The notes under the pieces are model-generated. The model was given only the letters and a program-made list of their open reading frames with translations. It was not told the origin of the DNA and searched no databases. The position numbers and the translations under genes were made by a program. Positions 12,301-22,675 of a stretch of DNA of 64,000 nt are shown here, in pieces. Within the stretch, counting starts at the first letter, position 1. Each line of letters starts with the position of its first letter. The stretch is from Cristatella mucedo (lineage: Eukaryota; Bryozoa; Phylactolaemata; Cristatellidae), in assembly GCA_009760855.2 (NCBI GenBank), contig WPIO01000032.1, positions 2,611,001 through 2,675,000 of the forward strand, read 5' to 3'.

Positions 12301-15300
12301 GAACTACGGTACATATAACTTCACTTCATCCAAATATTAAGATGAACTTTAGCATTGGAACAAATTATGCTGCTCAATTTACTTAGACGAGACGTTGCCA
12401 TCAAGAATAGAGAACTACCTGATAGCTATCAAAAGCTGAAAGGGAGAGTGATAAAAACCCTTTAATGGAGATTTGAATTTGCCTCAACTTTATAAGTGCC
12501 GGGAAACAGTTTAGATCGTTCGCTATTATCAACGCAAGTGTGTTTGAAAAAATCTCAGAATACTTTCTATTCATTATTTTGCATCTTCACGCATTGGTAT
12601 GACATTTTTTGCGTAAATATTTGGTTTTATTCTTTTAGTTACCTATAGCAGCTGCGGATTAGGTGCAAGCCAGATTTGCATATCTTCGTGCTATCTGTAT
12701 ATTAAGGAGCCCGATCACTTAGTTTAAGACCAGGCACGATATTAGCTTCATTTGAGAAAACATTCAAGCTTTTAAATTAACGTTTGAAACAGCTTATTAT
12801 TACTTTCACTACCTCTCTTTCATATTCAAGATGAACTGAAATGATCTAATTTATAAGTGAGATAGCCGGATTCGAGCCACCACTCAGTAAGGAAGGATTA
12901 CCCTGCGGACCGTTTGGATGCAGCCACCTAATGACTATCACAAATAAGGCAATTTTGACAGTTACCTTATCACGATAGCAATCCATATTGTTTATGACTT
13001 CTGCATCTTGAAAACTACCAGTTATGTTGTATGGATTGAATATTGAGATCTTGCTAGCACCACGAGACGTAATGGACCACCAATGATCCTAATTAACCAT
13101 AAACCTTCTGTTAAAATTAAAATATTTTTAATATATACCATTCATTTTTTAGATGAACACATATCCCGCCTTAACTTGTGTAGCTTACTGCTTGCCTGTC
13201 TACCGGCCTGCGCTAATTATGGGCTTACAGCTTGTGCAAAACTCTACAGCTGGGCTTGTCTGTCGTGAGTGTCGCAGTTGCCACATCACAACACTTCTCT
13301 CCGACCTGCACTGGCTCCCAGTCAAGTAATGTAATGTAATGTAATGTAATGTAATGTATCTCCGTCATTAACTCCAGAAAGTCATAAAGACCAAGTGGGT
13401 GTTACGCAGGAGAGCTTTGTATAGCGCACTCACAGCCTAAGCGGCTTTCGGTACGAATTTGGTAGCCAACAGACTTCGTCTCACGCAACAAAGAGAAAGT
13501 GGGAAGCATAGCAGAGTTAGGAGAGCAGTTGAGGTAGTGAGTAGCATGGAAGTAGCAGTTCAGGACCGCTGAAAAAGATGTGCCATAGTCGGCAGTTGGA
13601 GAGTAGATGTCGTTGCGCAAGAATTGTGGAAGCGAGTTCCACAGTCTAGGACCTGCAGAGCTAAAGCTTCTGTCGCCAACTGTCTTTAAGCGGAGGAATG
13701 GGACAAGGTTGTGTCACTCACTTTTAGGTTCCTTCATTCTTTGGCTCCAGCCCACCTATCAGATCTGTTCCTCAACGAGGACAAGCATCGTACCACCCGC
13801 CTGTCGGAAGTTAATCGTTTACCTATACCTCCTCCGAAACTCACATCTTTTTGAGACCGTGCCTGTAGTTCGCATACTCCTAAAGTCTTAAACACAGTTC
13901 CGACTTTCACCACGACATCTCTTGACTCTACCTCATTTAAAACTAAACTGAAAATGCATCTACTTGTGAAAGTATTGAGTGGGTTCCTGTGATTCGACGT
14001 TTATGCGCATATGCATGCTGCCACTGTGCATGCTGCCACCTACCATACTTTCGTGCTGACCCTGTTCATGTCACCCCTAATCATGTTATTCTTGATGCTT
14101 TTTGAGCATGCTAACAGTAACCATTCGACTATGCTTCCTTTACAGTAAATTTCCTGTGCCTAGAAAGAGATTGAGTTCTCTGAGGGTGCTATATCAAATG
14201 TATTATTATTGTAATTATTACTTTATTGTAGCTGAAGATACTTCTAAACATTAGCTTCCCCAAATATCTTGCACAATATTCAATAAAACACTTGTTCTAA
14301 AATTTTGAAATAACAGTTCACAAAACGCGGCCATCATGTTTTTTCTACGGTTCGTCTACCATTGCAGATGCTGGGTTAAGGAAACTGCACTCTACTATGG
14401 CGTCCTTCTGCCTATTGCTATTGTCGTTACGTTCAACTCGATTGTATTTGGATTGATCCTGAGATCCTTTTGTCATCGAAGCAAAATAGCTTTGCGGACC
14501 AATCAGTCGGAAGTGCAGGCCATGCGGCTGCACTTGAGAGCAGCTATTGCTGTTCTCGCAGTTATGGGTAAGTAATTAATACGGCCCTGTAACAGAAGCA
14601 GTAATGATCTTTGAACCCAATGCAACCGTTCTGAAGATGGCCATAAATTAAGTTCATTGTCTTCATTATTTTTAATGAAAATATATCTAGGGTTCTTTTT
14701 ACGGTTTTCAATTACGTTGGTATTATCAGTAAAAACAGGACAAGACAGTACCAGAAAGTATTTACTTCATTTCCTGTATAATAATACTAAGTATACCTCT
14801 TCTGTCTGATGACTGCAGATGCAATTGCTCTCCTCAAATAGCAGAGCATCCGGGAAAAGATTTGCTGCCTCGTTCCGCAGTGAGCATGCCACAACTACGA
14901 AGGGCACGATAACTTATCGGCATCCCCAGGGATTTGCAGGCCCGAGCTACGTCTTAGTTCAGAACCCTTGAAAGTTTCGTCATTATTTGAACCTGAAATT
15001 TGAAGATGATTGCAGAGAAAAAATACATTACTTCAATTTTTATCACAGTTATCTATTCTGGAATGTTTGCCAATTCTGAAATACATGTATGCAAGTCCAA
15101 AATGTAATGCATTAACGCGACTGTACTCTTGTTATACTGGAGTATATATTCCACAGGAAAATAACTGGCGTCGGACCCTAAAAAAAGGCTAAAGGCTTAA
15201 ATTTTAGACATGATGGTTTCGCATATACAGCCTATAGGTCTGAATACGGCTAACTTCATTTTTTAAAGTTAGTGAGAGTTAAAAAAATGAATTTAGCAAA

Positions 15301-16304
15301 ACCTTAAAGAATACAACAATATGGTTAATTAACACGATACTTGAGTCAATTATGCAATTCCATGAGCGTTCTCTGACTGTGGGTACATATTTACTTATTC
15401 ACTTAATCCGGTGCATAGAGTTTTTATGTGCTTTCGCTAATGACAACCCTTTGGTGGTTGCATAATCCCGGGGAGGTGCTATTTTATGGCGAGCAAATGT
15501 AACAAAACACTGACTAGAGCTTAAGTGCCTAAAAAGTAATAAATATTGCTATAATACTTCAAGAATCCTCTAGATGTACGTAGTTTGCAAGACTAACAAT
15601 GACATTTGCCGACTTGTTGGATATTGTGAAATATGCTAACTAAGCATAGAATTATATAAGGTCTTGGATTATAAATTTATGAGAGCAGGATAAATAGTGA
15701 ATATAATTACAATCACTATTTCGTTCTGTTTCACTTTGTGAGCTACAGTGAGCGGCATCTTTTTTTTAATAGACTTTTTCTGTTATATAGCTTAAATTTT
15801 AATGAGCTTTTATTAATCAAGGTGTTAAGTTTGTATTAGAGTTGATTAATGTTATAGAAGTTGAAACATCTCTGCTATTCAAAAAGTGTGATATGCGCCT
15901 AAAGATTAAGAAACTTTCCTATAGAATGTATTTTTAGTAGGATTTATCTTTTACTTGCTTCTGCTCTAATAATTTAAAAGTAATTTTACTGGCTTTTATG
16001 CGTTTTAGGATTGACTTGGATCTTCGGATTTTTAATGATTCGGCAATCCAGTTGGTTCGGCATAGTGTGCCAGTATCTGTTTTGCATTTTTAATTCTATT
16101 CAGGGCTTACTCATATTTTGCTTTCATTGTGCTAAAGAGAAGACGGTGCTTGATGTATTGAAATCAATTGTTCCGTGTCGAAAACTAATTGCAAAAACTG
16201 AAGACATCTCCTTGGCTGGAACAGGCACTGAAGAGTACAGAGGAGCAAAGTCTACGGAAAAAGTACTCACCGAATCCAGCTATGAATTTAAGGAAACCAA
16301 GTAA
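1064..16304 (+). CDS. adhesion (class B2) G-protein-coupled receptor, 3' part with 7TM domain (6 exons)
   Basis: The model joins 1064-1179, 2045-2242, 2993-3057, 9747-9816, 14368-14567 and 16009-16304. All introns are GT-AG with good donors (five are GTAAGT), the phases agree, and the sum is 945 nt, or 314 codons plus stop. Numbering from the first visible residue, TM1 is about 14-38, TM2 48-68, TM3 79-101, TM4 109-136, TM5 158-181, TM6 205-226 and TM7 about 236-256. Family hallmarks seen are Cys77 at the start of TM3, the [15 protein letters not shown] motif in TM3, Cys151-Trp152 in the second extracellular loop (the usual disulfide partner of Cys77), GLTWIFGF in TM6 and [10 protein letters not shown] in TM7. 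By family, the product is a plasma-membrane receptor signalling through G proteins, normally with a long extracellular region and a GAIN/GPS site that is cut autocatalytically. That part is outside the window. The ligand cannot be told. No frameshift or stop interrupts the reading, so the gene looks functional. Confidence 0.9.
1180..2044 (+). other. intron 1 of visible receptor exons
   Basis: This is an intron of about 0.87 kb between the TM1 and TM2-TM3 exons. A short run of imperfect ATATG units lies near 1790-1826. The minus-strand open frame at 1372-1569 has no recognisable motif. Confidence 0.7.
2045..2242 (+). CDS. adhesion GPCR exon: TM2, loop and TM3
   Basis: The acceptor is AATTTTAG and the donor is GTAAGT; phase 2 in and 2 out, 198 nt. 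It completes the Lys split from the TM1 exon. It encodes TM2 ([19 protein letters not shown]), an extracellular loop with an NKT N-glycosylation sequon, the conserved TM3 Cys, and the [15 protein letters not shown] segment that is a strong signature of class B receptors. Confidence 0.9.
2243..2992 (+). other. intron 2, with a degenerate LINE-A tail
   Basis: This is an intron between the TM3 and TM4 exons. At about 2370-2442 it has a degenerate + strand LINE-A 3' tail (GAAAGAGAGTCCGTTCTCTG followed by an AT-rich end with ATTATT). The two overlapping opposite-strand open frames at 2505-2946 have no family signature. Confidence 0.6.
2993..3057 (+). CDS. adhesion GPCR exon: TM4 (first part)
   Basis: This is a short 65-nt exon, phase 2 in and 1 out, with acceptor CAATTCTAG and donor GTAAGT. 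It reads [18 protein letters not shown] and then TAWG. It continues directly from the TM3 Arg codon and supplies the first half of TM4. Confidence 0.8.
3637..3670. repeat. perfect inverted repeat (13-bp arms, 8-nt loop)
   Basis: GTTTTCACGTACT at 3637-3649 is exactly reverse-complemented by AGTACGTGAAAAC at 3658-3670, around an 8-nt loop. It lies inside intron 3 of the receptor gene. It may be a stem of a short folded RNA or a trace of a tiny palindromic element. No further structure was seen around it. Confidence 0.7.
5716..6130 (+). pseudogene. decayed fragment of an uncharacterised repeat-associated protein family
   Basis: An open frame at 5725-5925 encodes 66 residues with [34 protein letters not shown] and HIKIIES in order. 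The downstream sequence continues with a GNHKAKKC-like stretch and then an NYNKL-stop-LNISH stretch, in shifted frames and with stops. From memory, this order (KLGLMKxFVKAL, FPKLSEAK, FLGN and a NYKKLGCNMSL-like segment) matches an unnamed family seen in many copies in arthropod and other invertebrate genomes, which suggests a mobile origin. I cannot name its function. It sits in an intron of the receptor gene in the same orientation and is not coding now. Confidence 0.45.
6300..6465. repeat. (TA)n microsatellite and AT-rich low-complexity block
   Basis: The block is almost pure A/T, with an uninterrupted TA run at about 6335-6365 and further ATTATA and TATATA units up to 6450. It lies in intron 3 of the receptor gene. 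Confidence 0.85.
6588..6662 (+). repeat. LINE-A 3' tail fragment
   Basis: This has the canonical tail: CCCTAGAAAGAGATTGAGTT, CTCTGAGGGCGCTCTATCAA, then ATTATTATTATC units. There is no upstream LINE coding sequence, so the insertion is extremely 5'-truncated. Confidence 0.7.
9747..9816 (+). CDS. adhesion GPCR exon: end of TM4 and second extracellular loop
   Basis: The acceptor is TATCCTTAG and the donor is GTAAGT; 70 nt, phase 1 in and 2 out. It encodes [18 protein letters not shown] and RTDK. The hydrophobic first part completes TM4 and the polar end starts the loop that carries the conserved Cys-Trp in the next exon. Phase fits both neighbours, which supports this small exon 6.7 kb away from the previous one. 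Confidence 0.8.
12040..12208 (+). repeat. LINE-A 3' UTR and tail
   Basis: This matches the 3' UTR of longer copies: a CACCCCTAACCATATTATTC-like stretch, an AAGCATGATTTTACTTAAC stretch, then GTAAAGCGCCTAGAGAGAGA, the GAGGGCGCTTTATCAAGTG tail and (ATT)n. Plus-strand orientation, 5'-truncated. Confidence 0.75.
12860..12935 (-). repeat. possible tRNA-like SINE head
   Basis: On the minus strand there is a GTCATTAGGTGGCTGC start and a B-box-like GGCTCGAATCC about 45 nt further on. This spacing resembles the tRNA-derived head of the SINE at 34981. No SINE body follows clearly, so the call is weak. Confidence 0.3.
13160..14221 (+). mobile_element. LINE-A (L2/CR1-like) 3' fragment, interrupted by a LINE-B copy
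   Basis: The left part (13160-13326) matches the end of the LINE-A reverse-transcriptase ORF (LxACLPAC, CTGGCTCCCAGTCAAG). After the nested element, LINE-A resumes at about 13706 (CAAGGTTGTGTCACTCACTT, SLAP-like segment) and runs through the 3' UTR to the GAGTTCTCTGAGGGTGCTA tail and ATTATT repeats. About 14 nt of target found in other copies is missing at the junction. The coding frame is broken. Confidence 0.75.
13327..13705 (-). mobile_element. LINE-B 3' fragment nested in LINE-A
   Basis: On the minus strand this stretch matches the 3' end of the LINE-B copy at 42626-43680, including the tail-end peptide PTADYG, LNCSP and [10 protein letters not shown]. It ends at the LINE-B 3' terminus in about six TAATG (ACATT on the other strand) units at 13327-13357. 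It is inserted opposite to and inside the LINE-A copy, so it is younger than that copy. Confidence 0.8.
14368..14567 (+). CDS. adhesion GPCR exon: ECL2 Cys-Trp, TM5, third cytoplasmic loop, start of TM6
   Basis: The acceptor is CCATTGCAG and the donor is GTAAGT; 200 nt, phase 2 in and 1 out. It opens with CWVKE (the conserved loop Cys), then TM5 ([20 protein letters not shown]), a basic loop and the start of TM6 ([12 protein letters not shown]). A longer open reading upstream to an ATG at 14336 is intron, because the acceptor and phase fix the exon start at 14368. Confidence 0.88.
14568..16008 (+). other. intron 5 of the receptor gene
   Basis: This is a 1.4-kb AT-rich intron with no recognisable transposon or gene. 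The open frame at 15010-15192 lacks motifs. Confidence 0.6.
16009..16304 (+). CDS. adhesion GPCR terminal exon: TM6, TM7 and cytoplasmic tail
   Basis: The acceptor is GCGTTTTAG, phase 1 in, and the exon ends at TAA 16302-16304. It completes TM6 with [10 protein letters not shown], has a short third extracellular loop, TM7 with [16 protein letters not shown], and then a cytoplasmic tail of about 55 residues rich in Lys, Thr and Glu. The NSxQGLxIFxFHC pattern is diagnostic for adhesion GPCRs. The tail ends in ETK and is short for the family. Confidence 0.92.
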
Positions 16305-17121
16305 TGTAGCTACCTGTATTGACTATGAAAATCTATTATTAAAAATGCTACAATTTGTACCAAAGCAAGCAAGAAAATGCAGTATTTCAAGCTACAAATA
16401 ATCATCCGACATCACCCCCTTTAACTCACTAAATGTCCGTTATCCTTTACACGCTTATGTGGCAAGAAATTCTGCTTCACTAATCAGATGAAATTGTTCC
16501 AATATTTTTAAATTAATAAGAAAAGAAATTTGCTCTTATGGGATGGTATAACAATCCTTTATTATTTGTATTATCATTAAGATTAATACATGTAAAGCAA
16601 CTCTAGGAGCTTACGACGACTTCATGATCACTTGACTAAATGGGCACAGGTGGATAATCATTTTCATCATGATCCATATTAGCATAAAATACTTAGATGC
16701 TAATTTAAGTGGTGTAATATGACTCTTAAAGTGGACAAATTGAATTTACTCTAGGCGAGAAATCCACGAAATGTAAGCTATACTTTTCTGGTTAATTAAT
16801 CCTTCATTGACAGTTAGATCACGCTCACTAATAAAATTTCGTATCCTTAAAATATGCTGTTAATGACCATATTCTGAAGTGTGTAGTCTATATTTAAGGA
16901 TAAATAGTCAGAATTAGATTAGTTGTTTTTTTATAAACTTCATGTACATGCAATTGCAAATGAAAAATACTGAAATGGAACTCCTTCATCCCTCTAAAGG
17001 TACCAACATAGAACTCCGAGCGATTCCTGTTGATAAATTATCACATCTAAAATTCAAGCCTAGTTAGTGGGCTCAATTTTGGTTCTAGACTTTAGCAATT
17101 ATTAAGCAGTAAGCATTAGAG
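16305..17121 (+). other. 3' flank / UTR of the receptor gene
   Basis: This is AT-rich sequence without genes. An AATAAA at 16830-16835 is a possible polyadenylation signal, and weaker variants lie closer to the stop. The exact 3' end cannot be fixed from sequence alone. Confidence 0.4.
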
Positions 17122-19817
17122 CAGGGGTGTCCAATCTTTTTGCGTTGGGGGCCACATTTCAAAAATTTAAAAGGTCCGGGGGACCACATGTAAATTGGCG
17201 TAGTTGACCGCATCAGAAAATAAGATCATAATTTAGTATGACTATTACTATTATACTTAATAAATAAACCGCAATACAATAGTATTGTTTAGCATAATTA
17301 TAATTAAAAATAAATAAATAATAAAAATTTAATTATGTGTCCTGGAAAATAATTCGATAGATATTATGGCCAATCTTTTACTTTTGGATTTTTATTTGAA
17401 TAACATGAAGACAGAAACTTATCAAACTTACAAAATTACATGACAATGACTCACATAATATTAATGTCTTCGGATTAATTTAATGCCACAGGTATTCAAT
17501 GTCTTCTGCACTGCAGGCATCAATGAGATATTTGGCATTGTTTCTGTTTGCATAAAAAGTCGACATCTGATGCAACAGTGGCTGTGGCAATTCTAAGGAT
17601 TCCTGATAAATGTTCATCTGTGAGAACGGATCGAGTCTTTGTTTTCACATTTTTCAGTCTGGAAAAAGCTGTTTACAGCAATATGTGCGGCCAAAAAGAG
17701 CAATATACCTGCGAGCATGCTTGGCTAGGTTAGGAAAAGACTCTGATGAAACATACTGCTTGTGAAAGGTAATAAGGTCATGCTGATCATAAGCAGTTTT
17801 TAAATTGCTTTCATTATGAATGTCGATTAGTCCGAGTTGAAATTCATCGGGTGCATCAGAGAGATTGATATTAAATGGATTACTAATCATGTTCATGTCA
17901 TCCGCATGTTGTTGGAAATCCTGAAACCTCTCTTCGAATTCATCAACAAGTTTGCTAACAAGAGCGGATTACTTCATATGAGCCAGCGTTTCAGGCGATC
18001 TTGTTGCTAGTGTTGTGAAATGTAACAGTTTCTTCTGATCTAAGTGTTTCCGGAAAAGTTTCAGCTTTTGCACAAACGCGACAACACACTCATACATTTT
18101 ATGGACCAGTTGATCCTTACCTTGGATTTTGACATTAAGATATACAAGATGTTTGGTCATGTCCACCAAAAAAGCCAAGTCATTCAACCACTGCTGGTCA
18201 TCGAGGAAGCCAACATCTTTCCCTTTTCTGTCATAAATGTTTTTATTTCGTCCCGAAGTGACCAAAACATGGCTAACGTGTTTGCCCTACTTATCCAAAG
18301 GACTTGGCAGAAATAAATGACATCACAATGATCTGATCCCAACTCTTCAAGGAAAGCCTGAAATTGTCTGTGGTTTAGCGCACGAGACCTTATCACATTG
18401 ACTGTTGAAACTACATTGTCCATTACATGTTGCATTCTCAAGACCTTTGCACATAGCTGTTCTTGGTGGATGATGCAGTGATGGCTGACAATTTTGTGAG
18501 GTACTAATTTTACCATTAAAGATACAAATCCATTGTGTCTACTTGTCATTGAAGGGGCTCCGTCTGTGGTTAAACCAATCAATTTAGTTTCAGGAAGATT
18601 AAATTTTGTGAGGACCCTCTTGACCTAATCTAAAATATCCCTCCCCGTTGTAGTGCCTTTCATTGAACATATATCCAACAGTTCTTTGATAATCACATAC
18701 TTTCCTGTTACTCCGCGTACAAACACCGACAGTTGAGCCGTAACGCTATTGTCTGTGCTTTCGTCGAGCGCAAGAGAAAAAAATTCGCATTCAGCAAGTC
18801 TTTTAGTGAGACTTTCTTCTATGTTGGATGCGAGCTCGTCAACTCTTCTCGCAACCGTTTGATGAGAAAGACTGACTTTCTCTACTTCTGATTTCTTTTC
18901 TGGACAGACCACACCAGTAAACAGCCTGAGGCATTCCTTAACAAATTCGCCATCGGAAAATGCTTTCCCCCACTTAGCTATTAAAAAACTTACTCTAGTT
19001 GAAGCCTCAGACTTGTTGCTGACTGCTGTACACAATGACTGCTGTCCGATGACCCTCTGTTTCAACGAGTTCACGCGATCAATTCGAAGTTGACCAGTCA
19101 GACTGTTGTAACTGTCGCCATGCTTTGTTGAAAAATGTCGCTTAACATTGTACTCCTTTGCAACGGCAATTTTTTCTTGGCATATTAGGCACATTATCCT
19201 ATCAAAGCGTTCCATTACAAAATAGTCTACAGTCCAAGATGCTTTGAAAAGTCTTCCTTCTGCGTCAATTTTTCGTGTTTTGTTAGTATTCACATTCGCC
19301 GCCATTTTTCTCTGTGAAATAAAAAACAGATCAGTTACGAATTGATTAATTTATATTTTATCACAGCAATATCTTAGTTTTAGTAAGTAAGTTGAGCAAT
19401 ACGCGTTTTTTAAAAACCTACCTGCCTGATTCCAGTTCGTGCAGTAGCAGCTGAGAAACGGCTCTTTTTTTCCATCCACAGTGTGAAACAGTTAATTCCG
19501 CTAGCGGAAGCGTTATAAATGTGATCGTAATGGCACCGCTGTAGCACAAATATATTACCCCTTTACGCCAAAATGTTCACATGAAGGCTAGCAAAATAAA
19601 TCGATTGTTTTACCTTCCCGCGAAAATAGCCATTCGGACACCTTCACGCTTCTCGCACGCGTGAAGTACATCACAGCGCCTTATATCGCCGTTTGTAATG
19701 ATTAAAAATTAACGAAAAACATGGAGTGACAAATATTTTTTGGATAACATTGCGGGCTGCATAGAAGACCTCGGCGGGCCGGGTTGTGGTCCGCGGGCCA
19801 CGTGTTGGACACCCCTG
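17122..19817 (-). mobile_element. hAT-superfamily DNA transposon, non-autonomous by decay
   Basis: The two ends are inverted copies of CAGGGGTGTCCAA, at 17122 and in reverse complement ending at 19817. Next to each is an imperfectly matching GGCCACAT/GGCCCGCGG-type segment. The ends resemble those of hAT elements. The inside holds one decayed transposase on the minus strand (17520-19305). The expected 8-bp target duplication is not evident: the flanks are CATTAGAG and CAAAACGT. This suggests an old insertion. Confidence 0.85.
17520..19305 (-). pseudogene. hAT transposase pseudogene (BED zinc finger, RNase-H-like core, hATC)
   Basis: The frame starts at ATG 19305 with a BED-type zinc finger (Cys39-x2-Cys42 and His57-x4-His62). 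It continues with ERF..LICQEK, SDGEFVKECL, a FSLALDESTD segment carrying a catalytic Asp, SMKGTTTG and GLTTDGAPSM carrying a second Asp. A WLNDLAFLVD..L segment follows, and a C-terminal dimerisation region (RLKNVKTKTR, LTDEHLSGILRIAT) ends at TGA 17520. The order matches hAT proteins related to those inside vertebrate GTF2IRD2- and ZBED-like genes. I count four lesions: a TAG at 18625-18627, a frameshift near 18220, a TAA near 17967 and a frameshift near 17660. It cannot make a working transposase. It would be about 595 residues long if uninterrupted. Confidence 0.85.
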
Positions 19818-22590
19818 CAAAACGTGCGTTCATAGGAACGCCTGCTTGAATAGTTTGCCAAACCTCCCGGGTTCCACGTTTTCATAATTTACGATTGTTG
19901 TATTGCTCTCTCACTAAGTCATCGCCTTCTAAATATCGTAATTTAGAGGCAGTTCGTTAAACCAACTTCGAAATTTTGGACGCTTTAATATAACCTAGCT
20001 TTTGCAATGGATATATTGCAGAAACATCGGTAACATTTTTTTGCCTTAGTTTGTGCATTTCGTTTTGAAATATGTATCAACTAGAACTTTTAGTGCGAAT
20101 GAATTAGCGTTTTCTCTCTCTCAACCGATTGAGATCATACTGACGATTCCAGTTCGGCACGTGCCTTTTCACAGGACGATAACAAGTACAATTTCAACGT
20201 ATTGCGCTCGAAGCGAAATTCATTTTACGTGCGAATTACCTAGGCAGACATCCTCGGATCACAATTTATTGAAACGACTTTTTTAAATTTAATTAGTTTG
20301 CCACTAAAAGCCACGTAAATGTTCTGTTAGCCGCTTGTGGCGAAGGGCGTCATGGTGAACCGCTTGTTCGTACCCTTGACTTACCTGGACCCAACGTAAC
20401 TCGTGCCAGCAATATCTGATATGGTAGCCAAAGGCAAAAGGTGTAATGACTGCTGCTTGACGATCTATCTGCAATTATAAATATGGTCGCTATTTCTTTT
20501 TAGAAAGCCTAAGCTTCAATGCCAAACTTTGAACGCTAAACGCAGTATAGTCTCAAAATTTCAATCGGAGGAGCTACTGGAGAGGTAACCAAGAGGCTCC
20601 TGAGTCGTTCCTTCTCGGTCGAGGCGAAATTACGAAATTACTGAGCTCGGCAGGCGGCCACATTAGGGCAGGCAGCCACAGCTCGCTCCGAGTTTTCAAA
20701 ACTGTGGCATGCAAAGCGTCGATCTCGTTTGATGGAATTGTTAGGTAGCTTAAACACAGACTTCCGCCTCAGAACAGATCGTCATTGTAGAAATAAATTG
20801 TGCACTCTTGGCTCCTTGAAATGCATTTAAAGCCTTGTACAAACCACTGTATCTCCAGTAGTCCTACATGCGTCCCAAAAACGTTTCTCTGAATTTTAAC
20901 CTGCTTACTGGCAGCGATTAGTATAACGTGGTTACTTTGTATTGAAAATCCTAACGACTATTAGTTGCACCTGTATACTGGATGCGAGAAGTACAGCTTT
21001 CTATCTCGAAACCCAGTGCACAACTGATTGCTACACCTGACATATCCGGCTCCGATAGTTCACCAAAAAGTGGCAAAAACTGTGTTCACATCGAAAAAAC
21101 GTCTGGATGCTTAAACAATCGAGATGATCAGCAGTGAGTTGGTTCGAATCATACGCCGAACAATAGCAATCAATTCAAATGTTGACTCCAACTGCTTGAA
21201 TATGTTGCTAGCAATTTACCTCTCGGTGACTTACGTGGATGATTAATTTTTCCCCATCGGGGGCAACTTCGAAATAAGTTATTAGAGGATCTCAAATGCG
21301 CTAATCTTTCCTCATTGCAGTTGCAAGGGCACTCTTAAGCAACGACCTAACTTTGGGGAACTTTTGCTTGCCATTAGCAGGGTAAGAATCTTCCGTTAAT
21401 TCGTGCTTTAACCATCATCAGTTCATACAATTGCTTATTTACCTAGCCAGGCTAATTATAGTGCGACAGCTGAGTGTTTTCTGTTTACAAGGCCAAACGT
21501 AAATGCTTTAAAAAATTAACAGTAGGCAAGAATTGTAATAACCCTGCTGACGATCAATACAATTCTAAATGCTTAACCCAAGCTGTAGACGCGACTACTT
21601 TCTGCTCCCTGTATTATTAATAGATCAAAGACGGATAACTCTTAATGTATTCACCTGTGCTCTGAACGAACGATAGTCTGCAAAGAATCAATTTTCCTGA
21701 TACAGACAAAAACCAGCTTCATACGCATATCACAGCGCCTCGTTTGAACTGATTGAATTTCACCAGCAACGATTGAAAACAAACGTTGCCTGGCTGCATC
21801 AATCCCTTTATCACCTCACGCTGATGTGTTGCTGGAGCTCATTTTTTGACAGATGTGTGCTACCGCTATGATCATGCATCTAGCACCCACTAATTCAGGT
21901 GGCAGCACCAAGATCGGAGTGCATACACATCTAACTCGTCGCCAACGGTAGCGACAGAACTGCTAGAAGTCATGCGAGCGGCACTATCAGCAACATTGAA
22001 CTGGCTAGAGTGAAAATGAGAGCGCCTATATTACAGCCGGTACGGTTAGCTACTTTAGGTAAACTTGCTACCAGCTTATAGCTGCTAACGTGAAGCACTG
22101 CAACTCACCAACCGACAGACGGTCGCTCCAAGAACAGGACTGGTGTGACGCTCTCATCTTTTATACCGGCCAGGTCGTTAGTCAAACATTAATCCGATCT
22201 CATAGGAAAATGTCATGCCATGTTTCAGCATTGGCTAATCGTGGCAATTGCATACGGTTTTCGGGTTTAAATTAAGTAACCAAGCTCATAATCGTGACGG
22301 ATCTGGCATGACGAAACATCCCAGCTTTTCTTCCGAGCGATTGCATTCTGGACAGCTAGGTGACTTGCGAACTGCATGCTGCTCAGCGTCGGCTGTTAGT
22401 TGCAGACGCTGAGCCGTCTTCCATTGCGGTGCAGGGCTACAGAGCCGTCCGACGGGTCTTGCTATTCCCCCCCCCCCCGCAAGAAACTGGTAAGGCTCGG
22501 CTAAACAGCTGCTGGGTAGGTGGGATCAGAGCCACTTCCTCTTAGCTTACCGGGAGGTGGCTAAATTGCTCCCGCGTGTTCCTTCTCAGT
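19818..22590. other. intergenic sequence between hAT and the palindrome
   Basis: No gene is recognised. The open frames at 20053-20286, 22090-22275 and 22360-22545 have no motif. A dispersed repeat copy lies at 20421-20529. A C10 run occurs near 22467. Confidence 0.5.
20421..20529 (+). repeat. dispersed repeat R1, copy 1
   Basis: It shares an ordered series of words with 23362-23463: TGGTAGC, AGGTGTAATG.CTGCTGCTTG, GATCTRTCTGCAAT, then CTAGAAAG or TTAGAAAG and a shared end. It is not tandem (2.9 kb apart), is in the same orientation and matches no other repeat here. Confidence 0.55.
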
Positions 22591-22591
22591 T

Positions 22592-22668
22592 CTGTCTCCT
22601 CTTCCTTCTTCCTCTTCCTCTTCCTATTACTCTTACTTTCTATCTTTCTCTTCCTCGTTCTCTTCCAT
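22592..22668. repeat. polypyrimidine (CTTCCT)n-like tract
   Basis: This is a run of C and T with CTTCCT and TTCTCTTCC units immediately left of the perfect palindrome. It is simple low-complexity sequence. Confidence 0.6.
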
Positions 22669-22675
22669 AATATTA

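Larger units (their letters stand above)
9817..14367 (+). other. intron 4 (4.6 kb), rich in LINE and SINE fragments
   Basis: This intron lies between the TM4/loop exon and the TM5 exon. It contains a LINE-A tail (12040-12208), a tRNA-like segment (12860-12935) and a nested LINE-A/LINE-B pair (13160-14221). The stretch 9817-12000 has only short open frames without motifs. Confidence 0.65.
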
